A stretch of DNA of 64,000 bases from CAYPPG01 sp964412555 (GTDB lineage: Bacteria; Hinthialibacterota; Hinthialibacteria; Hinthialibacterales; Hinthialibacteraceae). The DNA lies in the NCBI GenBank assembly GCA_964412555.1, contig CAYPPG010000013.1, forward strand, positions 62,001 to 126,000, in the 5' to 3' direction. The position numbers were made by a program, and so were the translations under genes. Shown here piece by piece: positions 8,410 through 17,196 of this stretch (position 1 is the stretch's first letter; each line of letters opens with the position of its first letter). The notes below the pieces were generated by a model. It saw only the letters and a program-made list of their open reading frames with translations. It made no database searches and had not been told where the DNA came from.

Positions 8410-10727
8410 AAAGCATAAATAACCGTTGGAATCTTAAAATGAAAACATGGTCAGCCGTAATTTGCGTATGTCTATGTTTTGCGGCACTCGACATCCAAGC
8501 CGCAACCGTCGCAGTATTCTTCAATGCCAAAAATCCTCAAGCAACATTCGCCGTGGAAGAAATTCAAAAAGCCTTACGAGTAAATGATCATTCATTTCTG
8601 CCCTTCCGATTCAGTGACCTGGAGCAAAATGGAAACAAGATCCGTATCGTTCTCTGTCCACTTGCCAATGACAAACTCGTTGACCGGATGCACTCGGAAA
8701 GCGGAACCTCTCCGGGTGTCCTGAGATCCGAAGGATACAGCATCCGCAAAACCGATGCTGGTGCAAAAACAACCTATTGGGTAATCGGCAAAGACGATGC
8801 AGGCGTGATGTATGGCGCGTTGGAACTGGCCGAAGTGATTCGCATTGACGGTTTGGACGGCATCGAAGAAAGTGATCATAATCCGTATATGGCCTTGCGT
8901 GGTACGAAATTCAATATCCCGCTCGACGTTCGCACCCCCAGTTATACCGATGTCTGTGACGCGGCTCAGCACAACATTATTGAAATGTGGAATTTCGGTT
9001 TCTGGAAAGAGTATATCGATAACCTGGCGCGCTACCGGTTCAATTTCATTTCACTCTGGAGCCTGCATCCCTTCCCTTCTCTGGTCAAAGTCCCTGACTA
9101 TCCCGAGATCGCCTTGGACGATGTCAAAAGATCGAAAGTGGAGTGGAAGGAACATTATTCCCTGAACGGTCTCGGCTTCGACAGTCCGGAAATCATGGAA
9201 AACCTCGAAACGTTGAAGAAAATGACCATCGAGGACAAGATCGATTTCTGGCGCAAAGTCATGCGGTACGGCAAAGAGCGCAATATCGATTTTTACTTCA
9301 TCACCTGGAACATTTTTACGTATGGCACTGAGGGCAAATACGGGATCACCGACGCCATCGACAACGAAACCACAATTGATTATTTTCGTAAAAGTGTGAA
9401 GCAGATGTTCCTAACCTACCCGGATTTGGCAGGCATCGGTCTCACGACCGGTGAAAATATGCACAACGCCAATTTCGAGCAAAAAGAAGACTGGGCTTTC
9501 AAGACCTACGCACAAGGCGTGCTCGATGCGGCGAAAGAACAGCCGGGACGCAAGATCACCTTCGTCCATCGCCAACACCAAACCGGCGCGCAGGATATCG
9601 CCCGCAAGTTCAAACCGCTGATCGATCATGAAGACATCGAATTCATCTTCAGTTTCAAATACGCCAAAGCGCATGTGTACAGTTCCACCATCCAGACCTA
9701 TCATCCCCGCTTCGTGGAAGACATCGGCGATCTCAAAACCATCTGGACGCTGCGCAATGACGATGTATACCGCTTCCGGTGGGGAGCACCTGACTTTGTC
9801 CGAGATTTCATCCTCAATATCCCTTATGAAGTCTCGCGCGGCTTCTATTTCGGCTCGGATCAATACATTTGGGGGCGTGAATTCATGAGCCTTGAGCCGG
9901 AAAACCCGAGAGAACTCGAAATCGTGAAGCACTGGTATCATTGGACGATTTGGGGGCGGCTGGGTTACAATCCGAATCTCCCCAACGAACGGTTTATCGA
10001 AATCCTTGACCAGCGCTACCCGCAAGTCTCCGGAAAAAAACTATTCACCGCCTGGCAGGAAGCCTCGATGATTTACCCCAAAACTACCGGCTTCCATTGG
10101 GGCTCCTTGGATTTTCAATGGTACATCGAAGCCTGCCTGAGCCGTCCAGGTCCGGCGCAAACCGAATCCGGCTTCCACGACGTCAATCGCTTCATCACCC
10201 TCGATCCCCATCCCGGAACCAACAATATCTCTATTCCCGATTACGTGGACGCGATCACCGACGGCAAAGAACCGGACGGAACCACCCCCATCGAGGTTTC
10301 CAACCAAATCCACGCCCATGCGGATAAAGCCTTACAAATTTTAGAAGAACTGGATCACAGAAACAATAAAGAACTACGCAAGACATTGAGTGACATTCAT
10401 GCTATTGCCTATCTCGGGAAATACTACGCGCATAAAATACGCGGCGCTTGCGAACTTGCGTTTTACCGGAAAAACGAAAAACAAGAATATCAGCAAAATG
10501 CCATCGATGAATTGATAGAAGCGGCCAAGTATTGGCGGCTCTATGCTATCGTTGGATTGAGCAAATACAAAAATCCTCTTTGGACAAACCGCGTCGGTTA
10601 TTGTGATTGGTATGAGTTATTCCAATACGTCCTCCATGATATCGAAATCGCCGGCGGAACCCCGGACTTAAAGTCTATCGGTACCATTCCCGAAAATCCC
10701 AGTTTGGAAGCAATAAAGGAAAATTAA
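8406..10727 (+). CDS. Secreted GH67/GH20-like glycoside hydrolase family protein
   Basis: 773 residues. A signal peptide is clear (hydrophobic core SAVICVCLCFAALDIQA, about 15-31); the first ATG is preferred because GAGGGAG precedes it and an internal Met12 has no ribosome site. Residues about 33-155 resemble the alpha/beta N-terminal domain of GH67/GH20 enzymes, with the typical YGALELAEVIR ending. A TIM-barrel-like domain follows (about 160-560: RGTKFNIPLDVR, FWKEYIDNLARYRFN, SLWSLHPFPS, GIGLTTGENM with Glu as a catalytic candidate), then a helical C-terminal region. The barrel resembles alpha-glucuronidase-type proteins, but I cannot assign substrate. Likely degrades plant or algal polysaccharide in the periplasm. 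Coupled to the M48 gene upstream and 2 bases before the NYN gene. Confidence 0.6.
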   Translation: MKSINNRWNLKMKTWSAVICVCLCFAALDIQAATVAVFFNAKNPQATFAVEEIQKALRVNDHSFLPFRFSDLEQNGNKIRIVLCPLANDKLVDRMHSESGTSPGVLRSEGYSIRKTDAGAKTTYWVIGKDDAGVMYGALELAEVIRIDGLDGIEESDHNPYMALRGTKFNIPLDVRTPSYTDVCDAAQHNIIEMWNFGFWKEYIDNLARYRFNFISLWSLHPFPSLVKVPDYPEIALDDVKRSKVEWKEHYSLNGLGFDSPEIMENLETLKKMTIEDKIDFWRKVMRYGKERNIDFYFITWNIFTYGTEGKYGITDAIDNETTIDYFRKSVKQMFLTYPDLAGIGLTTGENMHNANFEQKEDWAFKTYAQGVLDAAKEQPGRKITFVHRQHQTGAQDIARKFKPLIDHEDIEFIFSFKYAKAHVYSSTIQTYHPRFVEDIGDLKTIWTLRNDDVYRFRWGAPDFVRDFILNIPYEVSRGFYFGSDQYIWGREFMSLEPENPRELEIVKHWYHWTIWGRLGYNPNLPNERFIEILDQRYPQVSGKKLFTAWQEASMIYPKTTGFHWGSLDFQWYIEACLSRPGPAQTESGFHDVNRFITLDPHPGTNNISIPDYVDAITDGKEPDGTTPIEVSNQIHAHADKALQILEELDHRNNKELRKTLSDIHAIAYLGKYYAHKIRGACELAFYRKNEKQEYQQNAIDELIEAAKYWRLYAIVGLSKYKNPLWTNRVGYCDWYELFQYVLHDIEIAGGTPDLKSIGTIPENPSLEAIKEN

Positions 10728-10729
10728 AA

Positions 10730-11245
10730 ATGGAAGAAGTCTGCATTTTCATCGACGGAAGCAACCTTTATCATCAATTGAAGGAGCACTCCGCTTCCAT
10801 CAAACTCGACTATTACCGTTTCTCAAAAGCCCTGGCAGGATCGGATAGACACCTCATTCGTACCTATTACTACGTCTGTCCCCCTACGGATCCACAGCAA
10901 GAAAGCTACCACGACCAACAAAAATTCTTCTCCTACCTGCACAACACACCTTATCTTCAACTCCAATTCGGAAGCCTGGAATCCCGCGGCGACATCCAAG
11001 TCGAAAAAGGAATCGACGTGCGAATCGCAATCGATATGGTTTCCCTTGCCCACCAAGACGTCTATGACACAGCGATTCTGTTGACCAACGATGCAGATTT
11101 AGTGCCCGCTGTGGAGATGGTGAAAAATTTGGGGAAGCATGTCGAGTATGTTTATTTGACGCGGAAAACGGCGTTGTTGGTGGAAGCTTGTGATTTGGTT
11201 GTTGCTGTGGATGATAAGATTTTGCAGAAAAGCCGGGGGAAATGA
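10730..11245 (+). CDS. NYN domain (LabA/DUF88, PIN-like) putative RNase
   Basis: 171 residues covering one NYN domain. The acidic metal-binding residues are seen in CIFIDGSNLYHQ near the start, in the GIDVRIAIDMVS block, and in TNDADLVPAVE; these match the PIN-like/FLAP nuclease fold of the LabA/DUF88 group. Such proteins are predicted RNases or RNA-binding factors; a few act in light or stress signalling. Start ATG follows AAAGGA, 2 bases after the stop of the GH67-like gene, so they share a transcript. No link with the sugar enzyme is obvious. Confidence 0.85.
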   Translation: MEEVCIFIDGSNLYHQLKEHSASIKLDYYRFSKALAGSDRHLIRTYYYVCPPTDPQQESYHDQQKFFSYLHNTPYLQLQFGSLESRGDIQVEKGIDVRIAIDMVSLAHQDVYDTAILLTNDADLVPAVEMVKNLGKHVEYVYLTRKTALLVEACDLVVAVDDKILQKSRGK

Positions 11246-11246
11246 G

Positions 11247-11286
11247 TTGTCTGGATCAGGAATGGATTTGCAAGATTGACAGGATG
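11247..11286. repeat. Dispersed repeat, family C (TTGTCTG-AATCAGGATT type), copy 1
   Basis: Starts immediately after the NYN stop: TTGTCTGGATCAGGAATGG and then a GGATTTGCAAGATT-type block. Related copies occur at 12317-12344, 42120-42161 and, inverted, 42253-42294. Non-coding spacer repeat; function unknown. Confidence 0.6.
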
Positions 11287-11386
11287 AGGGGGTTTATAAT
11301 TTCGTTTCCCATATATTTATTTTATGCTATATTAACGTGTGTAATCAAGCTAAAAATTTTCAGTTACTCAGACATATTTCGCAACG

Positions 11387-11620
11387 ATGAATTTCAAAAT
11401 AATCAGTTCCATTACCGAAATTATTCCCATAGCCGTTGGAAACTCAATTAGGGAGTTGCCTTTATTGCAAAAACGATTCGGCCGGGGGCGGTGGAGAAAA
11501 CTGAAAGGATTTGCTACTGTGGAACTGTACGATGGCACGATTCGATTAGCTGAAATCCATTGGTATGAAGCACATGGAATCGGTAAGAAAAGAATGAAAA
11601 TCAAGAGATTTTTGGACTAA
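11387..11620 (+). CDS. Small conserved protein, pair member 1
   Basis: 77 residues. The core (GRWRKLKGFATVELYDGT, then RLAEIHWYEAHGIGKKRMKIK) looks like a small beta-rich fold that I have seen as a conserved unnamed family, usually next to a protein like the one that follows here. Basic N-terminal half, HWYEAHGIG motif conserved-looking. The next gene starts 4 bases after the stop, so the two are almost certainly co-translated. The size, the pairing and the location in a repeat-rich spacer suggest a toxin-antitoxin-like or defence-related module, but the sequence gives no direct proof. Confidence 0.6.
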   Translation: MNFKIISSITEIIPIAVGNSIRELPLLQKRFGRGRWRKLKGFATVELYDGTIRLAEIHWYEAHGIGKKRMKIKRFLD

Positions 11621-11624
11621 AATA

Positions 11625-11870
11625 ATGGAACATCAAAAGACAGAACTCCGTTATGCGATTTGTATTCAGGATGGCGGGTATATTGATGATTTGAAGGTAA
11701 GAACGGTATATCCTATTTTGCCCGATGATTCCGCCGAAAAAAGCAATTTTTTAAGAATTGTCGATGAGACAGGTGAGGACTATTTATATCCTGCCGATTA
11801 TTTTGTGTTAATCGATATACCAGCAGAAGCGGAGAAAGTTTTTATATCCGCTTATCATTCGGGGGACTGA
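11625..11870 (+). CDS. Small conserved protein, pair member 2
   Basis: 81 residues, acidic. Core blocks YAICIQDGGYIDDLKVRTVY, VDETGEDYLYPADYFVLID: a small beta-barrel-like pattern ending with a hydrophobic strand. This partner commonly follows the HWYEAHGIG protein; both are unnamed. ATG lies 4 bases after the upstream stop with no separate ribosome site, indicating coupling. The opposite charges of the pair (basic first protein, acidic second) would fit a complex; that is inference. Confidence 0.6.
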   Translation: MEHQKTELRYAICIQDGGYIDDLKVRTVYPILPDDSAEKSNFLRIVDETGEDYLYPADYFVLIDIPAEAEKVFISAYHSGD

Positions 11871-12067
11871 TTCTGTTGAATGAAGAGTGGTATGGATTTG
11901 CAGGATTACCAAGATGGGAGAAGTGGGTAATATTCTTGATTGAACCGAAGTTTTGATTGTAAGGATTTCTATCTTTTTGTATAATATAAAATAGAGAATT
12001 AATCTTTCTAATTTCATGCATATGAATCACAAGAGATGTCTGAAGAGAACCTAAATGAGGCGGATTG

Positions 12068-12307
12068 ATGGAAAATTGTTATAAACTCCCTTTACTCCTA
12101 GAACCACAGCCAGAAGGAGGATATACCATCACGTGTCCGCTTATTCCCAATCTCATCACGGAAGCGGATTCTCTCGAGGAAGTGATCCCCAATGTTTCCG
12201 ATGCGTTAACGGCCTTGATTGAAGCCTATGAAGACTTGAAACTGGGGACGTTACGGCGTTTTATACGCCAGTTGGATTTAGATTGGGAAGAGTTTGTGAA
12301 AAACTGA
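12068..12307 (+). CDS. HicB-like antitoxin domain protein, without HicA partner
   Basis: 79 residues from the ATG at 12068, which follows GAGGCGG; the TTG one codon upstream is not needed. The pattern (YKLPLLLEPQPEGGYTITCP, then LIPNLITEADSLEEVIPNVSDAL) is the partial RNase H-like fold of HicB antitoxins. HicB normally neutralises the HicA mRNA interferase encoded just before or after it. Neither flank (11871-12064 or 12308-12382) encodes a HicA-like protein, so this is an orphan or pairs with another toxin. The C-terminal extension (about 55-79) lacks an obvious DNA-binding helix-turn-helix or ribbon-helix-helix. Confidence 0.7.
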   Translation: MENCYKLPLLLEPQPEGGYTITCPLIPNLITEADSLEEVIPNVSDALTALIEAYEDLKLGTLRRFIRQLDLDWEEFVKN

Positions 12308-12316
12308 TTGGAGAAG

Positions 12317-12344
12317 TTGTCTGAATCGGGATTGGTCAGGATTA
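12317..12344. repeat. Dispersed repeat, family C, copy 2 (short)
   Basis: TTGTCTGAATCGGGATTGG followed by TCAGGATT just downstream of the HicB-like gene. Same core as 11247-11286 and 42120-42161. Confidence 0.55.
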
Positions 12345-12382
12345 TGCGCAGAAACAAGAAATATTAATATCGTTATCAACCT

Positions 12383-13798
12383 TCACCGCCGCTTCCACCT
12401 TACCCCATCACGCGTATCTTCAAGAATAATTCCCTGCTCTGCCAAGTCATCCCGTATCTGGTCGGCCGTTCCAAAATCCTTCCGTTTGCGTGCTTCTTGC
12501 CGTTCATCGATAAGCCGCTCGATATCCTCATCGAGTAGTTCCTCTTCTTCCTGAATCACTCCAATGACCGTATCAATGGATTTCAAAGTCTCCATCACTT
12601 GCTTGACCTGGGACTGTGCAATCGGTCCGACATCGAGGAGTTTGTTGGTTTCCCGAATGAAATCGAACAGAGCGGCTAAAGCACGGGGGGTATCCAGATC
12701 GTCATCCATATGCTCTTCGAAACGTTTCACAAATGTCCCTAGTTCCGTCTGTAATGCCTCCGAACGCGGCGCATCGACTTTGCTCTCGAGGATTTCACGA
12801 ATGCGGGTATGAAAATCCATGATCCGCGTCCAAGCCGAGTGCGAGGATTTTAGAGAATCTTCCGATAAATTGATCGGACTTCGATAATGGCCGGCCACCA
12901 GGAAATAACGGATGGCCATCGGATGATGTCCCTTATCGAGAAGGTCGCGTAAGGTAAAAAAGTTGCCCTTTGACTTGGCCATCTTTTCGCCTTCGACCAG
13001 CAAATGGCGGCAATGCAGCCAGTAATTGACGAATTTCGTCCCGGAGGCGGCTTCACTTTGGGCGATCTCGTTTTCGTGATGCGGAAAGATATTGTCCTCA
13101 CCCCCGGTGTGAATATCGAAATGATCACCCAGCAGCGTCCTCGACATGGCCGAACATTCGATATGCCAACCCGGCCGTCCCGGCCCGAACTCGGTCTCCC
13201 AAAAATGTTCGCCTTCTTTGCGCCCCTTCCATAAAACGAAATCACGTACATCATCCTTTTCATATTCATCCGAATCGATACGCGCTCCGGCTTTTACTTC
13301 GTCCGGACGTATTCCGGACAACCGTCCGTATTCCGGAAATTTACTAATACTGAAGTAAACCGAACCGTCCCGCTCGTAAGTGTATCCTTTTTCTTTCAAC
13401 GCTCGCACCAAATCGAGCATGTGTGGGATGTAATCCGTTGCGCGTGGATAATGCTCAGCCCGTTCGATATGAAGTGTATCGAGGTCTTCAAAAAACGCCT
13501 CGATATAGGGAACAACGTAGTCGTAAATGGAAGTTCCCAGTTCCCCCGCCCGCCGAATAATCTTGTCTTCCACATCCGTCAAATTCATGACTTGCGTCAC
13601 TCGATAGCCGCGATATTTCAAATATCGCCGTAAAACATCTTCGAACACATAGGCCCTGAAATTGCCGATATGCGCGTAATCATATACTGTCGGACCGCAA
13701 GTATACATCCGGGCATGTCCCTTTTCGAGGCTGGTGAAATTCTCCTTTCGTCTACTTTCCGTATTAAAAAAGTGGATGGTCTGTGCCGGTTGTGTCAT
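12383..13798 (-). CDS. cysS: Cysteinyl-tRNA synthetase
   Basis: 471 residues from the ATG at 13798, which follows AGAGGG. An open frame extends to 13864 but that extension is read through repeat family A and is not conserved. Class I synthetase signatures: TCGPTVYDYAHIGN (zinc Cys34; HIGH box 43-46), zinc ligands in HIECSAMS and HHENEIAQSEA, and the KMSKS-type loop KMAKS at 272-276. The C-terminal helical anticodon-binding region (DALR-like) runs to the end. It charges tRNA-Cys with cysteine. It is 82 bases downstream of the MocA-type gene on the same strand. Length and domains are normal for the family. Confidence 0.95.
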   Translation of the reverse strand: MTQPAQTIHFFNTESRRKENFTSLEKGHARMYTCGPTVYDYAHIGNFRAYVFEDVLRRYLKYRGYRVTQVMNLTDVEDKIIRRAGELGTSIYDYVVPYIEAFFEDLDTLHIERAEHYPRATDYIPHMLDLVRALKEKGYTYERDGSVYFSISKFPEYGRLSGIRPDEVKAGARIDSDEYEKDDVRDFVLWKGRKEGEHFWETEFGPGRPGWHIECSAMSRTLLGDHFDIHTGGEDNIFPHHENEIAQSEAASGTKFVNYWLHCRHLLVEGEKMAKSKGNFFTLRDLLDKGHHPMAIRYFLVAGHYRSPINLSEDSLKSSHSAWTRIMDFHTRIREILESKVDAPRSEALQTELGTFVKRFEEHMDDDLDTPRALAALFDFIRETNKLLDVGPIAQSQVKQVMETLKSIDTVIGVIQEEEELLDEDIERLIDERQEARKRKDFGTADQIRDDLAEQGIILEDTRDGVRWKRR

Positions 13799-13824
13799 AA
13801 TCCCTCTTACGTTTTTTTTTGTTT

Positions 13825-13876
13825 GTAACGCCGCTGTCCCGGCGGTAACTGAAAGAGCCGGCAAGATGCCGGCGAT
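13825..13876. repeat. Dispersed palindromic repeat, family A, copy 2 (inverted order)
   Basis: GTAACGCCGCTGTCCCGGCGG and, 10 bases on, GCCGGCAAGATGCCGGC. These are the same two hairpin cores as at 7101-7147, in the opposite orientation. It lies between cysS and the MocA-type gene. Confidence 0.7.
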
Positions 13877-13880
13877 ACGT

Positions 13881-14918
13881 TCATACCAATGGTAATTCTA
13901 CCTTTTTCTCGCTCTCGACTGACCGAAAGATCGCTTCCGTAAATTCCATATATTTCAATCCGTCCTGAAAATCGGGATGCACTTTCTTGCCTGTCCGTAT
14001 CGCATCGATGAAGTCCTGTTCCACCCGCCATTCTTTCACAAGATTCGGCGTGATTTCAATCTTTTCCCACGGTTGACCTGCGCGGGAAGTATAAATTTCA
14101 TCTGTGTCGAAATGATATCGAATCGCCCCTTTACTGCCATACACCTCCAAAAGAGACTCCGGTTGAGGAGAAGCAAGCCCACCCCATTCACAGCGCATCA
14201 ATGCACCGTTTTCCATCTCGCAGATCGTGAACACGACATCGGGCCGCGTCACGGATTTCATTCCTTCCTCTTCCGTCGGCCTCTCTTTGATGAATGTCTT
14301 GGCATCTGCGGTCACTGCTTTCGCATATCCGAACCATCGATGAATGACCTCCGCATAGATTCCGACAAATAAGGTATTCAGGCCGGATAAATCCTCTCGC
14401 TGCCGCCAGTTGAGCATTGCGTTCGAATTGATATAGCCATTGGTCATGGCACGGAGATGAATGGAATAGATCTCACCCAGAAACTGGTCTCCATGAATCA
14501 ATTCCCGCATAATCGTATCCCCCGCCATTCCCATTGGCGGTGGACACAACATGGTTACCTGGTCGCTTCGGTTGGCCGCCTCCAACATCTCTTTCGCTTC
14601 CTGCGTATTCATCGCCATCCGCGCCTGACAAAATACATGCTTTCCAGCCTTCAGTGCTTCAAGCGTTACGGGGCGATGCATATACGGCCATGTCCCGATC
14701 CACACGACGTTGATCTCGTCAGAATGTACCAGTTCTTCCCAGGATTCATACACTTTCTGAATGCCCAATTCTTGTGCGGCCTGTTCAGACGATTGGCGTG
14801 AGTTATTGCAAACGGAAACGAATTCCACCGCCGGAATTTTCTCCAAATTCGGGATATGCCGATCTCGCACAATCCCTCCTGCTCCGACGAAGCCGATTCG
14901 AATCATTTGCTCTTTCAT
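13881..14918 (-). CDS. Gfo/Idh/MocA-family oxidoreductase
   Basis: 345 residues from the ATG at 14918, preceded by AAAGGGGGG; the frame extends 12 codons upstream but without a ribosome site. N-terminal Rossmann motif IGFVGAGGIVRDRHIPN, then VVWIGTWPYMH and the block GKHVFCQARMA where most members have an EKP lysine; here the motif is CQAR, so the usual catalytic lysine is not in its normal context. The C-terminal alpha/beta domain includes VFTICEMENGALMRCEWGG. Cytoplasmic (no signal peptide), likely an NAD(P)-dependent dehydrogenase or related enzyme acting on a sugar or inositol. It lies between the CgeB-like glycosyltransferase and cysS; no pathway is set by neighbours. Confidence 0.85.
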   Translation of the reverse strand: MKEQMIRIGFVGAGGIVRDRHIPNLEKIPAVEFVSVCNNSRQSSEQAAQELGIQKVYESWEELVHSDEINVVWIGTWPYMHRPVTLEALKAGKHVFCQARMAMNTQEAKEMLEAANRSDQVTMLCPPPMGMAGDTIMRELIHGDQFLGEIYSIHLRAMTNGYINSNAMLNWRQREDLSGLNTLFVGIYAEVIHRWFGYAKAVTADAKTFIKERPTEEEGMKSVTRPDVVFTICEMENGALMRCEWGGLASPQPESLLEVYGSKGAIRYHFDTDEIYTSRAGQPWEKIEITPNLVKEWRVEQDFIDAIRTGKKVHPDFQDGLKYMEFTEAIFRSVESEKKVELPLV

Positions 14919-14996
14919 CGTTTCCCCCCTTTTTCTATCATGATTTCCGTTCATTTCTTATAGAAAAAAAGCAAAATTTCTGCTTTTCTCGCAGTA

Positions 14997-16172
14997 TTAT
15001 AGCACAAAGCCGGATGTATCAATCATTTCGCCCAGCTGATCCATCCGATGAGTAAAGGTGTGATGGTCAGCGATGCGATAACATGCATCTCGTATCCATT
15101 CCTTTCGTGCTCTTTCCTTTTCGAGATAATGCCGTGCAGTGTCCAGCAATTCATTAGGCGTGGCGCAGGATGCCGACCATGGAAATTCAGATAAATGAAA
15201 ACGATTCTCGGGATCATATCGTCTCCAATCGGTCGTTTCTGAATTCATGCGAGTCGAGAGCAAAAATCCCCCCACTCGCGAAACAAGAAAATCGCGCTGG
15301 GTGGGAACCATAAATCCTTGTAGGCTTCTTAAATTTATATTAATCGTGACAGAATGGATCAAATGTGGATACTCGCTAAAGGGATCAATTTCCCCTTGAA
15401 AACAATCCGCAAGTTTTGTATTGGCAATTTGCGGACACCAAGCTTCGTTGCCATAGAGTTTCAATCCCAAATCCACCAACGGCTCCAAAAACCGAAGACG
15501 CGAAAGCCGATTGGATTCAGCATACAAATAATAGGCCAACTGCCCATTCAAATGGATACGTTGTTCAGGTGAATAAGGATAAGTTTCCAACAATTTGGCA
15601 AAGCCGATCGCCGGATTCGAGAGTTTTCGGGCGATGATTTCGTCTAGATATCGGGCAATGTGGGGATCCATCTGTTGCCGCATATGTTTCGTAATCGACG
15701 TTGCGCCAACATACGCCAACGGTGCTTGATACTCGGCGCGTTCTTCAGCATAGAACGATACCGGTGCGGCCACGGGCAGAAAGAGAACTTTGCTTGCTCC
15801 TCTTTCCTTTGCTCCTTGCGCAAACGCCGGATCAGCGACAAGCACGATCTCTTCCGGCGAGTACGGTTCTCCTCCCATAATGAACGGATCGTCGAAAATC
15901 CAGACAAACATCGGGCAAGGCGCCGAATGCATTCCGATTTGTTGCAAAAATAGAGAGGCGGGGTGATTCGCCAAAAGAATCGCATCCGGGTTGAATTGTA
16001 GAATATCATTCCGAAGTGTCTGGGCGGCATTCGGCACATTTCCTTCGAAAGGAAAAAGCCGAACCTCTTTCCCCACTGCCTGCAATCCTTCCGCCGCTCC
16101 CCTGAGAATGGCACGGGCACCATACGAACGGGGATCATCGAAAAGCCAAAAACGTTTGAGTTTCGACCACAT
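14997..16172 (-). CDS. CgeB/DUF3880-type glycosyltransferase-like protein
   Basis: 391 residues. Two Rossmann-like halves, as in GT-B proteins: an N-terminal domain with FNPDAILLANHPAS and FVWIFDDPFIM, and a C-terminal domain with LGLKLYGNEAWCP, HSVTININLRSL and the block SRVGGFLLSTR, then a C-terminal helix bundle (ARKEWIRDACYRIADHHTF). This is the layout of spore-maturation CgeB-like and DUF3880 glycosyltransferases, which modify proteins or surface glycans. Two more proteins with the same plan are encoded at 49560-51476 and 51952-53130. No signal peptide, so probably cytoplasmic. Sugar donor and acceptor are unknown. Confidence 0.65.
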   Translation of the reverse strand: MWSKLKRFWLFDDPRSYGARAILRGAAEGLQAVGKEVRLFPFEGNVPNAAQTLRNDILQFNPDAILLANHPASLFLQQIGMHSAPCPMFVWIFDDPFIMGGEPYSPEEIVLVADPAFAQGAKERGASKVLFLPVAAPVSFYAEERAEYQAPLAYVGATSITKHMRQQMDPHIARYLDEIIARKLSNPAIGFAKLLETYPYSPEQRIHLNGQLAYYLYAESNRLSRLRFLEPLVDLGLKLYGNEAWCPQIANTKLADCFQGEIDPFSEYPHLIHSVTININLRSLQGFMVPTQRDFLVSRVGGFLLSTRMNSETTDWRRYDPENRFHLSEFPWSASCATPNELLDTARHYLEKERARKEWIRDACYRIADHHTFTHRMDQLGEMIDTSGFVL

Positions 16173-16253
16173 TGAAATTTGATGAATATCACTTTTTAAG
16201 CCAGTATCGCAAGCGCTCGCCGAGGAAATCTAATGTCACTCGTAAGCCTTTCG

Positions 16254-16898
16254 TTACCATTCCAACACTTCTGCAGGAGCCGTGGCCAGTGTTTCCGCAT
16301 ACCAATCCGCTCCCTCCAATTCCTCTTGTGTGAAACTCGTCGTCAACGCCAAACACTTCATTCCGGCTGCTTTTGCAGCCTGTACGCCGGAAGGCGCGTC
16401 TTCCACGACCAGACAGTTTTCCGCCTTGACGTGCAATTGTTCCGACGTATACAAAAAAATGTCGGGATGCGGTTTCTTTCTTTCGATATCCAATCCGTTC
16501 ACCACTACAGCAAAGCTATCTTGGCTGAGATTCAATTCCCGCAAATTGATAAGTACTTTCGTCTTGTCTGCGCTGGAGGCGACAGCCGTTCGAATGCCTT
16601 CTTTTTTGCATTGATTGATAAACTCATATACACCGGGCAGCGGACCAAGACGGCCTTTCACGATTTCATTATAAATCTCATACGTCCGTTTCTTATCTTG
16701 GTCCAAATCCAATTCCACACCATGCTGTTCCGCCACCCCGCCGAGGTAGCGGTTTTCTCCCTGGCCGACGAAAGGAATGAAATCTTCCGCTTTGACCTCG
16801 ACCCCTTTTTCGGCAAACATTTTCATTGCCGCTTCACAGATAAATTCTTCCGAATCCAGCAACACACCGTCCATATCGAAAATAACTGCTTGAAGCAC
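16254..16898 (-). CDS. HAD-superfamily phosphatase/phosphoglucomutase-like
   Basis: 214 residues. Motif I is FDMDGVLLDSE (Asp8 nucleophile, Asp10 acid/base); motif II Ser/Thr in AVASSAD; motif III lysine in ERKKPHPDIF; motif IV VVEDAPSGVQAAKAAGM. The cap domain of the beta-phosphoglucomutase type (about 15-85) is present. The family includes sugar-phosphate phosphatases and beta-phosphoglucomutase; the exact substrate cannot be read. Start is GTG at 16898, decided by a strong GGAGGG seven bases before it. Stands alone upstream of repeat family A and convergent with nothing; the next minus-strand gene is the CgeB-like one 81 bases away. Confidence 0.88.
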   Translation of the reverse strand: MLQAVIFDMDGVLLDSEEFICEAAMKMFAEKGVEVKAEDFIPFVGQGENRYLGGVAEQHGVELDLDQDKKRTYEIYNEIVKGRLGPLPGVYEFINQCKKEGIRTAVASSADKTKVLINLRELNLSQDSFAVVVNGLDIERKKPHPDIFLYTSEQLHVKAENCLVVEDAPSGVQAAKAAGMKCLALTTSFTQEELEGADWYAETLATAPAEVLEW

Positions 16899-16970
16899 GA
16901 TGGCTCCCTCCTTTTGGAATACAAGATCAATTCAGGATATCATATCCTTATTTCAAACGACACCTAGCTG

Positions 16971-17053
16971 TAACGCCGGCATCCTGCCGGCTCACTCACA
17001 CATGCCGCCGAGACGGCGGCGTTACACATTGTAACGCCGGCATCCTGCCGGCA
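16971..17053. repeat. Dispersed palindromic repeat, family A, copy 3 (one and a half units)
   Basis: GTAACGCCGGCATCCTGCC, then GCCGCCGAGACGGCGGCGTTAC, then a second GTAACGCCGGCAT-type core. It fills most of the 16899-17196 spacer between the divergent HAD and gamma-glutamyltransferase genes. Same family as 7101-7147 and 13825-13876. Confidence 0.7.
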
Positions 17054-17196
17054 TTTTATGTATTGACCAATTTTATCCACACTTTCCGGTTTCTCCAATA
17101 TAGTGTTCTCCGGATTCTATGATATAGTAAAAAGACAACTCGTTCTGCATTGGGTTTCTTTACGATACAATTACACAAATGAAAGAGGATAGGAGA

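Noticed and set aside
16233..16967. 244-codon plus-strand frame
   Set aside because: Antisense to the HAD phosphatase with all four motifs; no ribosome site.
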